Shown piece after piece: positions 22,865 through 29,804 of a stretch of 29,804 nt of DNA. A model generated the notes under the pieces. That model did no database searches. It was not told the origin of the DNA and saw only the letters and a program-made list of their open reading frames with translations. Position 1 is the stretch's first letter. Each line of letters opens with the position of its first letter. Origin of the DNA: CAYVQE01 sp964633205 (GTDB lineage Bacteria; Myxococcota; B64-G9); contig CAZWFN010000068.1 of NCBI GenBank assembly GCA_964633205.1, positions 1 to 29,804 on the forward strand, written 5' to 3'. A program made the translations under genes and the position numbers.

Positions 22865-24962
22865 GGCGCAGGCGGGCCACCGCGATGCGGCCGTCGACCC
22901 AGTAGGCGATCCGGCGGCCATCGGCCGACAGGCTGGGGTGGAGCTCGGTACGCTCAGGCGTGCGCGTCAGCGGCGACAGCCGCGGCATTGGCGGGCGCAG
23001 GTCGACCAGCAGCAGCTCGCTGCCGGTCACCCGGTGGCCGTCGTCGCGCGGCCGGGCGAAGACCAGCCAGCGGCCGCCGGCCGCGAAGGCCGGCTGCACG
23101 CCGGGACCCAACCGGTAGACCGCGCCGTCGGCCAGCCGTTCGAGCCACAGCCCCCGGCCCAGGCTGCAGTAGACCAGCCAGCGGCCGTCCCGGCTCAGCG
23201 CCGGGGCAAAGGCCCGCACCCCCGGCGGGCTGACCGCCCGCTCGCCGGCGTTGTCGCGCAGCCAGATGCGGTCGTCGCGCTGGACGGCCCGCGGGCCGGT
23301 GCCGCGCAGCGGGCCGCGATCGCGGCCGCTCAGGTCGATCAGCGCCGGCGACCGGGGCCCGAAGGGCCGCTGCCGTGGCCGCAGGCCGACCGCTTCCGAG
23401 TCGGCCCGCCAGATCGGGCGCAGCCCGGCCCGCGGTCGGTCGCTGAGCTGCCGGGGCGCGCCGCCGTCGAGCTCGATCAGCCACAGGCCGCGGTAGCCCG
23501 GCTGGGAGAAGACCAGCCGCTGGCCGTCGGGGGCCAGCACCGGCCCGACGACGCCGGTGGCGATGATGCGTTCGACGCCCAAGCTGGCGAAGGCAGCCTG
23601 CGGCTCCAGGCGTCGTGGCTCATCGGCGGCGGCCTCGGCGGCCAGCAGCAGCCCCATCAGGGCCAGCAGCCCGGGGGCGGTCGCTGTCCAGCGGCGGGCC
23701 GCAGCCCGTCCGCCGAGACCGCGCCCCATCCGCCGCGACGGGTCGGGACGGCACCGCCTGCGCCGCAGCGCACCGGCCAGCAGCAGGGCGGCCAGCAGAG
23801 CGGCCGGCCCGGCCGGCCGGCTGCCGCGCGCGGCGCAGCCGCAGCCGCCGCCTTTGTCGTCCCCGATCCACGGGTCGGCGCCCGGGTGGCTGCCGGCATC
23901 CTGACCGGCATCGAGCGGGCTGTCGTCACCGCCACCGGCGTCCGCATCCCCGCCGCTGGCGTCGCCGCCGGTATCGGCACCGGCGTCCGTACCGCCGTCG
24001 GCACCGGCGTCGCCGGAACCGCCGTCGGCATCCGGCTCGACCCCGCCATCGCGGCCCCCGTCCACGCCGCCGTCGGTCGCTGATTCGGGCAGCAAGCCCA
24101 GTGAGCACCAGCTGGTCTGATTGGCGACCACGTCGCAGCTGCGTTCGGCCGGCTGGTAGCCGACGAGCGAGGCGCGCAGCGTGTACTCGCCCGGCGCCAG
24201 GTCGAAGCGCCAGTCCGCTTCCGGCGCGGCGGCGGTCCGGCTGTCACCGGTCTCGAGCAGCGCCACCAGCGCGCCCGGCAGGCGCACGCTCATGTCCTCG
24301 AAGCCCACCCCCTGATCCTCGAACACCACCCCGCGCAGCACGCCCACCTCGACCGGTTCATAGCCGAAGTGGGCCTGGATGGCCCGCAGGTGGGCGGCCG
24401 CCGCCCGCTCGCGTTCGGCCGCATCGGCCAGGTAGATCGCGTCGACGCCGCAGTTGTTGATGAAGCCCAGCTCGCTCAGCGTGGCCGGCATGGCCGTGGC
24501 CGTCAGCACGGTGTAGTTGGCGGTCTTGCCGCCGCGGTCCGGCAGCGGCCAGGTGGCGATCATCTCGGCCTGGAGGCGATCGCGCAGATCGAAGGATTGG
24601 GCGGAGGCGTTGTTGGCGCAGTAGGTCTCGATGCCCGAGGCCACCACCCCGGCCGAGTTGGCGTGAATGGAGACGAAGCGGTCGGCGCCGTTGCTGTTGG
24701 CGTACTCGGCCCGGGCCACCAGGCCGACCGCGACGTCGGTCTCGCGGGTCAGCAACACGCTGTAACCGGCGCCGGCGAGCAGGTCGCGCAGCCGCAAGCC
24801 GGTGTCGAGGTTGACCGCCGCCTCCTCCAGCCCACAGCCCACCGCTCCGGGGTCGGCTCCGCCGTGGCCCGGATCGACGCAGACCGTCTGGGCGGCCGCC
24901 GGCGCTGCGGTTGCCAAGGGCAGAGCCAGCAGCGAAAACAGGATTCGAGTGGAACGCGCCAT
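22857..24962 (-). CDS. N-acetylmuramoyl-L-alanine amidase with internal MYXO-CTERM, fused to beta-propeller
   Basis: One 701-aa frame holds what look like two exported proteins. Residues 1-24 are a signal peptide. Residues 25-200 are an Amidase_3 domain cleaving peptide stems from peptidoglycan: His33, Glu46 or Glu47, His100 and the catalytic-type Glu164 (LSELGF). Residues 205-290 are a carboxypeptidase-regulatory-like beta domain, and 295-370 an Asp/Gly/Ala linker. Residues 371-404 match a MYXO-CTERM signal (GGGCGC, hydrophobic run, RRRR), which normally ends a protein. Here reading continues: Met412 opens a second signal-peptide-like segment (LLALMGLLLAAEAAA), followed by a TolB-like propeller (residues about 448-701). 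Met412 (23729) has no good ribosome site. It could be a true fusion, a polyprotein, or a stop lost by sequence error. AAGGA precedes the ATG at 24962. Confidence 0.85.
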   Translation of the reverse strand: MARSTRILFSLLALPLATAAPAAAQTVCVDPGHGGADPGAVGCGLEEAAVNLDTGLRLRDLLAGAGYSVLLTRETDVAVGLVARAEYANSNGADRFVSIHANSAGVVASGIETYCANNASAQSFDLRDRLQAEMIATWPLPDRGGKTANYTVLTATAMPATLSELGFINNCGVDAIYLADAAERERAAAAHLRAIQAHFGYEPVEVGVLRGVVFEDQGVGFEDMSVRLPGALVALLETGDSRTAAAPEADWRFDLAPGEYTLRASLVGYQPAERSCDVVANQTSWCSLGLLPESATDGGVDGGRDGGVEPDADGGSGDAGADGGTDAGADTGGDASGGDADAGGGDDSPLDAGQDAGSHPGADPWIGDDKGGGCGCAARGSRPAGPAALLAALLLAGALRRRRCRPDPSRRMGRGLGGRAAARRWTATAPGLLALMGLLLAAEAAADEPRRLEPQAAFASLGVERIIATGVVGPVLAPDGQRLVFSQPGYRGLWLIELDGGAPRQLSDRPRAGLRPIWRADSEAVGLRPRQRPFGPRSPALIDLSGRDRGPLRGTGPRAVQRDDRIWLRDNAGERAVSPPGVRAFAPALSRDGRWLVYCSLGRGLWLERLADGAVYRLGPGVQPAFAAGGRWLVFARPRDDGHRVTGSELLLVDLRPPMPRLSPLTRTPERTELHPSLSADGRRIAYWVDGRIAVARLRHD

Positions 24963-24995
24963 GCCGATCGGTCCTTTTCTCGCGGGCCTGGGGCT

Positions 24996-25001
24996 GGTAT
25001 A
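24996..25001 (-). promoter_or_regulatory. Possible extended -10 of the amidase/propeller gene
   Basis: On the minus strand, TATACC preceded by TGA gives an extended -10. The -35 region (TTTTTC, 25019-25024) is weak. The leader would be about 26 nt. The same 106-bp gap must also hold the promoter of the plus-strand gene at 25069, which I could not identify. Confidence 0.35.
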
Positions 25002-25068
25002 TCACAGGAGTTGCCTCCGAAAAAACCGCGGGAGCGGTCCGCGGCTCTGACGGGGGCGGGGACTAGAC

Positions 25069-26730
25069 ATGAGAAGCGTATGGATTGCAGTCGCAGCTCT
25101 TTTCGCCATCGGCCCGACAGGCGCCCCGGCGCGGGCCGGCCAGCCGGGCGATGTGTTGCAAAAGTTGGACGCGCCCGGTTGCTGCTCGATGGGCATGGCC
25201 TTCGACGGCGAGGCGCTGTGGGTGGCCGACCGCAAGGTCAACAAGCTGTTCCGGGTGGGCCTGCGCTCGGGCCAGGTGCTGGCCGAGCTGCCAACGCCCG
25301 GCTACCGGGCCACCGGCCTGACCTTCGACGGCAAGTACCTGTGGGTCGCTGACCGCGACCAGGACATGCTTTTCCGGCTGGATCCCGATTCCGGGGTGGT
25401 CGACAAGGTGCTGCCGGTGACCGCCCGGGCGCCGCGGGGGCTGGCCTGGGACGGGGAGTTCCTCTATCTGGCCGACGCCCGCAGTGATCGCATCCACGTG
25501 CTCGATCCGGCCGACGGTGCCACGGTGCGCACCATTCCGGCGCCGCACGGGGCTGTGACCGGCCTGGCCTTCGACGGCCAGCGGTTGTGGGCGGCCGACC
25601 GCAATCTGGACGAGATCTACCTGGTGGACCGCCGGCGCGGCGAGGTGCTGGGCATCCTGTACAGCCCGGGCCCGAACCCCTGGGGCCTGGCCTTCGACGG
25701 CCAGCGGCTGTGGTGTGGCGACTACCAGAAGCGCAAGCTGTTCGCCATCGAGGTCGAAGCCGACAAGCCGCTGATGCACCACGAGGACAAGACGCTGCGG
25801 GTCGAGCACGTGATCCACTTCCTGTCGCAGGGGCCGGACGACGTCGACATCGTCGACTTCTTCATCGCGGTGCCCACCAGCCGCTACCACCAGACCATCC
25901 TGGGCAAGCCGGTGTTCTCGCCGAAGCCGCGCACCGTGCTGACCGACCGCTGGGGCCAGCAGGTGGCCCACTTCCGCCAACAGGACGTCAAGCCGGGCAC
26001 CTTCCTCGAGCCGCGGATTGCGGTCGATGCGGTGCTGCACCGCATCCAGTTCTGGATCTTACCCGAGCAGGTGGGCCCGTTGCGCAACATCCCGCGCAAG
26101 GTGCGCCGGCAGTACCTGGCCGATGGCACCAAGTACCGGCTGAACAACGAGACCATCCGCCGGGCGGCGCGCGAGGCGGTGGGCGACGAGCGCCATCCCT
26201 ACTGGATGGCGCGCAAGATCTACCACTACGTGCACGAGAAGCTGGAGTACAAGCTGTCGCCGCCCGGCTGGGACGCCGCGCCGCTGCTGCTCCAGCGGGG
26301 CACGGGCTCCTGCTCGGAATACACCTTCGTCTTCGTGGCCCTGTGTCGCGCCAACGGCATCCCGGCGCGTTACGTCGGCGGGGTGGTCACCCGCGGCGAC
26401 GACGCCTTCGTCGACAACGTCTTCCACCGGTGGGCCGAGATCTACCTACCCAATGTGGGTTGGATTCCGGTCGACCCGGACCGCGGTGACCGCGATACCC
26501 CGCGCGGGGTGGCCTTGGGCTTCGGCCATCTGGACAATACCCTGCTGGTGACCACGGTGGCCGGGGGCCAGAGCGAGTACCTCGATTGGAAGTACAACGG
26601 CAACGTCAAGTGGTCCTTCCGCGGCCGCACCCAGGTCTACGTCGAGCACATCGGCGAGCTGGCCCCGCTGGAAGAGGTGGAGCGCGAGCCGGCCCCGGGC
26701 GACGAACCGGAGCCGATGGTGGCCCCCTGA
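25069..26730 (+). CDS. Exported five-repeat beta-propeller fused to transglutaminase-like protease
   Basis: A 553-aa protein with a signal peptide (about 1-23, ending ARA). Residues 30-230 contain five copies of about 42 aa of the pattern FDGxxLWVADRxxxxLFRLD, an NHL/YVTN-type propeller. From about 370 a transglutaminase-like domain follows, with a complete triad: Cys415 in GTGSCSEY, His453 in FHRWAEIY and Asp469 in WIPVDPD. Such bacterial domains are mostly cysteine proteases or amide-forming enzymes acting outside the cytoplasm. The region 240-360 is an N-terminal beta accessory domain as seen in other transglutaminase-family proteins. The tail is Pro/Glu-rich. It is divergent from the amidase gene and 8 nt upstream of the hydrolase gene. 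Confidence 0.88.
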   Translation: MRSVWIAVAALFAIGPTGAPARAGQPGDVLQKLDAPGCCSMGMAFDGEALWVADRKVNKLFRVGLRSGQVLAELPTPGYRATGLTFDGKYLWVADRDQDMLFRLDPDSGVVDKVLPVTARAPRGLAWDGEFLYLADARSDRIHVLDPADGATVRTIPAPHGAVTGLAFDGQRLWAADRNLDEIYLVDRRRGEVLGILYSPGPNPWGLAFDGQRLWCGDYQKRKLFAIEVEADKPLMHHEDKTLRVEHVIHFLSQGPDDVDIVDFFIAVPTSRYHQTILGKPVFSPKPRTVLTDRWGQQVAHFRQQDVKPGTFLEPRIAVDAVLHRIQFWILPEQVGPLRNIPRKVRRQYLADGTKYRLNNETIRRAAREAVGDERHPYWMARKIYHYVHEKLEYKLSPPGWDAAPLLLQRGTGSCSEYTFVFVALCRANGIPARYVGGVVTRGDDAFVDNVFHRWAEIYLPNVGWIPVDPDRGDRDTPRGVALGFGHLDNTLLVTTVAGGQSEYLDWKYNGNVKWSFRGRTQVYVEHIGELAPLEEVEREPAPGDEPEPMVAP

Positions 26731-26738
26731 GGTGGTCG

Positions 26739-27761
26739 ATGGGTGAGGGCGGTGGTCGGCGGCGCGAGAAGCTGTTGGCGGTCGTGGCCATCGGCTTGCT
26801 GGCCGCTCCCGCAGCCGCGCGCAACTGGGGCATCCTGGACGTCTCCGGCACTTACGAGACCACCATGTCGCTGCTGGAGCCGGGCAACCCGGCCAGCCCG
26901 GTGAAGGGTACAGTGGACCTGGACCGCGTCGAACGCTTCGAGATCACCTGGCTGGAGCCGGGACTGCACTACATCTACAGCGGCGATCACCACCGGCCGG
27001 CGCGCATCGACGCCGCCGAGCAAGTGGCGCTGTTGATCCACGGCGTGGACGAGCCCGGGCCCAACTGGGACACCGCCCTGCGCTTGCTGGCGCGCGATCC
27101 GCGCACCCTGGTCTTCTTCTTCATCTGGACCAAGTGGAACCGCCCGCATTCGGTGGAGTACTGGATCAGCCACGACCTGGCCCTACTGGCCCGGGCATAC
27201 TCCGGCAAGGTCGAGCGGCTGCAGGTGGTGGCCCACTCGGCCGGCGGGGTGCTGCTGCTGCAGTCGCTGTGCCTGCCGGAGTCGTCGCGCCTGTGCGCTT
27301 ACGACCCGGCCGGGCACCACGACCTCGAGGTGCGCTTCCACACCATCGCCAGCCCGCTGGGCGGCTTCGGCATGCGGGCCACCGGCATGGCCAGCGCCAT
27401 GGCCGGGGCGGTCACCGCCCACGTGGGCTCGGAGATCACCTACTACGACGTGATCCCGCAGATCGACCTGACCGTCTGGTTCACCTCCTACGAGACCGAC
27501 GGCGTGCTCGAGAAGCAGCACGGCCGCGACATGCGCTTTCCGCAGTTCGCCGGCGAGGCCCCCGAGATCGCCACCCGGCCGCTGCCCGACTGCACCCACG
27601 ACAGCGCCATCCGCAAGGGAGTCCAGCAGATCTTCGGCATCAGCGGCCCCGAACAGCCGCCCAGCGCCGGGTCCTGGGAGCTGATCTACCGCGGCCAGGC
27701 CGAGAACCCGTCCGCCGAGGCCGAGCGGGAGGACCGCGGCTGGCGCCGGGTGCCCCGTTGA
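26739..27761 (+). CDS. Exported alpha/beta hydrolase
   Basis: A 340-aa protein with an n-terminal Arg cluster and hydrophobic signal segment (KLLAVVAIGLLAAPAAA). The fold markers are the oxyanion strand LLIHGVDEPG (about 98-107) and the nucleophile elbow VVAHSAGG with Ser167, where the first Gly of GxSxG is replaced by Ala. A downstream HDSAIRKG segment could supply the His. The substrate is unknown; lipase, esterase or PGAP1-like activity is possible. The ATG at 26739 was chosen for its GAGGTGG ribosome site and the signal peptide; longer frames overlap the transglutaminase gene. It forms an operon with the transglutaminase gene (8-nt gap). Confidence 0.8.
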   Translation: MGEGGGRRREKLLAVVAIGLLAAPAAARNWGILDVSGTYETTMSLLEPGNPASPVKGTVDLDRVERFEITWLEPGLHYIYSGDHHRPARIDAAEQVALLIHGVDEPGPNWDTALRLLARDPRTLVFFFIWTKWNRPHSVEYWISHDLALLARAYSGKVERLQVVAHSAGGVLLLQSLCLPESSRLCAYDPAGHHDLEVRFHTIASPLGGFGMRATGMASAMAGAVTAHVGSEITYYDVIPQIDLTVWFTSYETDGVLEKQHGRDMRFPQFAGEAPEIATRPLPDCTHDSAIRKGVQQIFGISGPEQPPSAGSWELIYRGQAENPSAEAEREDRGWRRVPR

Positions 27762-27776
27762 GGTCCGTCTCAGTCT

Positions 27777-27893
27777 GAAGTTCCCGTGGGAACTTCTAAC
27801 CCACTGATTTTCCTAGTGGGCATACATGGGAACATCGCTCTATGGGCTCTCTGAGTCATTGATTTTGTTGTCCCCCGCCCTTCGGGCGGGGGA
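27777..27893. repeat. Three hairpins between convergent operons
   Basis: (1) GAAGTTCCC 27777-27785 with GGGAACTTC 27788-27796, perfect 9 bp. (2) CCCACT 27800-27805 with AGTGGG 27815-27820, loop GATTTTCCT. (3) TCCCCCGCCC 27871-27880 with GGGCGGGGGA 27884-27893, perfect 10 bp, loop TTC. They lie between the hydrolase stop and the DUF3347 stop, where both transcripts must end. None has a clear T-run, so they may act as Rho-linked or RNA-stabilising ends. Between stems 2 and 3 the DNA is AT-richer. Confidence 0.65.
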
Positions 27894-27901
27894 ACTTGGG
27901 C

Positions 27902-28471
27902 TCAGTGTCTGCCGTGCCCGTCGCTCTCATCTTTGGGCTCGGATTTCATGTGGCCGGACTCGCTGCCCGCACCCGGGCCGGCGACGATCTCGCCGCAGCG
28001 CAGCATTTTCGATCCGTAGTAGGGGTTGGCGATGCGGGTGTCGTCCTTTTGCAGCCAGGAGCCGGGAGCCATGGAGCAGTACATGACGCTGACCCCGTCG
28101 GGCTTGCGCAATGTGGCCCACAGGGCCATGGGCTTGGACAGGTCCTTGAGCGCGTCGCGCATGGCGGCGATGTCCTCGGCCGCGGCCAGCTTTTCGGCGG
28201 CCGCTTCCAGCTGCTGTGGGATTTTTTGGACATGGGACCGGTGCCCACCGGTGACAGCGCCGGGGTCCAGCTCGGTGGTCAGGCCGGCGATCTTTTCGGC
28301 CACTCGCTGGACCCCCTCGGTCTCGTCGGCGGCCAGGGTCTTGGGAATGGTCAGGTAGAGATCGAGCACCGGCTGCATCTGTTCGTCGAAGCGTCGGCTG
28401 TCGGCCCGGGCGGCCGACAGCGAGGCGATCAGGGCGATCAGGACAGCCGGCGGGATGCGCAACCTTCTCAT
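27902..28471 (-). CDS. DUF3347 periplasmic protein of a metal-efflux locus
   Basis: A 189-aa exported protein with a signal peptide (PPAVLIALIASLSAARA). The middle is helical (LDLYLTIPKTLAADE, LEAAAEKLAA). The C-terminal signature MYCSMAPGSWLQKDDTRIAN, then PYYGSKMLRCGEIV, is diagnostic of DUF3347, which is found alone or at the end of CusB-type adaptors. Its Cys and Met residues (YCSM, MLRC) could bind copper or silver. The C-terminal tail is His/Asp/Lys-rich (GHMKSEPKDESDGHGRH), also metal-like. The ATG at 28471 follows GGAGGAG. It is 17 nt after the CusA-like gene, so it is in the same operon. Likely a periplasmic metal chaperone or sensor. Confidence 0.88.
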   Translation of the reverse strand: MRRLRIPPAVLIALIASLSAARADSRRFDEQMQPVLDLYLTIPKTLAADETEGVQRVAEKIAGLTTELDPGAVTGGHRSHVQKIPQQLEAAAEKLAAAEDIAAMRDALKDLSKPMALWATLRKPDGVSVMYCSMAPGSWLQKDDTRIANPYYGSKMLRCGEIVAGPGAGSESGHMKSEPKDESDGHGRH

Positions 28472-28488
28472 CTTCTCCTCCTTGCCGA

Positions 28489-29804
28489 TCAGGGCTTCTC
28501 CAGCTGGTGGCGGTGCTGCCAGCGTCTCCAGATGAGGTAGATGGCCGGCAGGATGATCAAGGTCAACACGGTGGAAGAGATCAGCCCGCCGACCATGGGC
28601 GCGGCGATGCGTTTCATCACGCGCACCCCGGTCTCGGTGCCGAACATGATCGGCAGCAGGCCGATGGTGGTGGTGGCCACGGTCATCAGCTTGGGCCGCA
28701 CGCGGTCGACGGCACCTTCGACGATGATCGAGTTCAGGTCGGACAAGCGCTGCAGCCGCCCCTCCGTCCGCCAGCGCCGGTAGGTCGCGTCCAGGTAGAC
28801 CAGCATGATGATACCCGTCTCGGCGGCCAGGCCGGCCAGGGCGATGAAGCCCACCGCCACCGCCACCGACATGTTGTAGCTGGCGGCCCACATCAGCCAG
28901 ATACCGCCGACCAGGGCGAAGGGCAGTCCGAGCATGACGATCAGGCTCTCGGTGATGGAGCGAAAGTGCATGAACAGCAGCAAAAAGATGATCGCCAGCG
29001 CCAGCGGCACCACCAGCGCCAGACGCTCGGCGGCGCGCTCCATATAGGCGTACTGGCCCGACCAGACGATGGACACACCCGGCGGGATGTCGACCTGCTC
29101 GGCCACCGCCCGCTTGGCGCGCTCGACGTAGCCTCCCAGATCGCTGGTCTTCGGGTCGACGAAGATCCAAGCGGTGGGCTTGGCGTTCTCGCTCTTGATC
29201 ATCGGCGGGCCCTTGCTGATGGTGATGTCGGCCACCTGGGCCAGCGGCACGGCGTGGCCCATGGGGGTGGGCACGGCCACCCGTTCGAGCGCCTCCACGC
29301 TGGAGCGCAGCTCACGGGGGTAGCGCACGTTGATCGGGTAGCGCTCGAGGCCTTCGATGGTGAAGCTCTCGTTGGTGCCGCCGATGGCGGTCTTGACCAC
29401 GGCGTTGACCGCGCCGACGGTCAGACCGAAGCGGGCGGCGTCGCCGCGGCGTACGATGATGTCGATGTAGTTGCCGCCGACCACCCGTTCCGAGTAAGCC
29501 GACAAGGTGTCGGGCAGCTCACGGACGACGGCTTCGATGCGCTCGCCGATGGCCGAGAGCTGCTCCAGATCGGAACCCATCAGCTTGATGCCCACCGGCG
29601 TCTTGATGCCCGTGGCCAGCATGTCGATGCGGGTCTTGATGGGCATGGTCCAGGCGTTGGTCAGCCCGGGAAACTGCACCATGGTATCCAGCTCGGCTAT
29701 GATGTCCTTGATGGTCTTGCCCTCGGGCCATTCGGATTTGTCCTTCAGTATGATCGTGGTCTCGATCATCGACAGCGGCGCCGGGTCGGTGGCGGTGTCG
29801 GCCC
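28489..29804 (-). CDS. CusA/CzcA-type heavy-metal efflux RND transporter (C-terminal part)
   Basis: Inner-membrane proton-driven pump expelling metal ions through a tripartite channel. Only the last 438 or so residues are in the window; the 5' end lies beyond 29804 and reads TDPAPLSMIETTIILKD, a CusA/CzcA landmark. Other landmarks are FPGLTNAWTMPIKTRIDML and TGIKTPVGIKLMG in the porter region. Towards the C-terminus there are four or five membrane segments: LALVVPLALAIIFLLLF, LGLPFALVGGIWLMW, VAVGFIALAGLAAETGIIM, TTIGLLPIMFG and TVLTLIILPAIYLIW. The heavy-metal (HME) subfamily is clear; copper/silver is favoured over cobalt/zinc because of the DUF3347 partner. Confidence 0.95.
   Translation of the reverse strand, partial: ADTATDPAPLSMIETTIILKDKSEWPEGKTIKDIIAELDTMVQFPGLTNAWTMPIKTRIDMLATGIKTPVGIKLMGSDLEQLSAIGERIEAVVRELPDTLSAYSERVVGGNYIDIIVRRGDAARFGLTVGAVNAVVKTAIGGTNESFTIEGLERYPINVRYPRELRSSVEALERVAVPTPMGHAVPLAQVADITISKGPPMIKSENAKPTAWIFVDPKTSDLGGYVERAKRAVAEQVDIPPGVSIVWSGQYAYMERAAERLALVVPLALAIIFLLLFMHFRSITESLIVMLGLPFALVGGIWLMWAASYNMSVAVAVGFIALAGLAAETGIIMLVYLDATYRRWRTEGRLQRLSDLNSIIVEGAVDRVRPKLMTVATTTIGLLPIMFGTETGVRVMKRIAAPMVGGLISSTVLTLIILPAIYLIWRRWQHRHQLEKP

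Noticed and set aside
22863..24083. 406-codon plus-strand open frame opposite the propeller half of the amidase fusion
   Set aside because: No ribosome site or domain; the minus strand has the family motifs.

Overview
The window reads as chromosomal DNA of a high-GC member of the Myxococcota (the old delta-proteobacteria). Three things point there. A MYXO-CTERM-like sorting segment (Cys motif, hydrophobic stretch, Arg cluster) lies inside the amidase-like protein at 22857-24962. Several lipoproteins carry Asp/Gly/Ser-rich linkers and Cys-rich repeats. Genes are tightly packed, GC-rich, and use GTG starts and ATGA/GTGA overlaps. No rRNA, tRNA, CRISPR array or complete insertion sequence was seen.

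Layout from left to right. Positions 1-255 hold four consecutive perfect or near-perfect hairpins beyond the end of a malic enzyme gene (minus). A divergent promoter pair separates it from a lipoprotein PpiC-type isomerase and an overlapping SpoIID/LytB-type peptidoglycan protein (plus). A CPBP-family membrane protease and a small zinc-ribbon protein (minus) follow. A comparatively AT-rich intergenic stretch (5388-6047) then contains a complete promoter-to-terminator unit that looks like an unannotated small RNA. Next come rpmB (L28), an FAD-dependent oxidoreductase and purM (minus; purM is probably leaderless), then an unknown 205-aa protein and clpX (plus).

The middle holds two minus-strand lipoprotein genes: one made of repeated Ig-like (ASH / choice-of-anchor-D) domains, and one made of about 15 tandem six-cysteine modules with cystine-knot-like spacing. 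Divergently from these runs a four-gene plus-strand operon: two small proteins, then a YhaO/SbcD-like nuclease and a YhaN/SbcC-like ATPase. The ATPase converges on a minus-strand RecB-type nuclease / XPD-like helicase fusion, so 14.8-22.1 kb is a DNA-processing block. Upstream of the helicase is a short patch of tandem and palindromic GC-rich repeats and a headless TPR remnant.

The right end is cell-envelope oriented. It has an amidase carrying an internal MYXO-CTERM and fused in frame to a second exported beta-propeller protein (minus). Divergently there is a two-gene operon encoding an exported propeller-transglutaminase and an exported alpha/beta hydrolase (plus). After three hairpins comes a minus-strand metal-efflux pair: the C-terminal part of a CusA/CzcA RND pump, cut by the window edge, and a stand-alone DUF3347 periplasmic protein.

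The most unusual items are the tandem cystine-knot lipoprotein, the amidase/propeller 'two proteins in one frame' gene, the candidate small RNA, and the YhaON/nuclease-helicase block with an extra C-terminal domain on the ATPase. All promoter and RNA calls come from reading motifs by eye.
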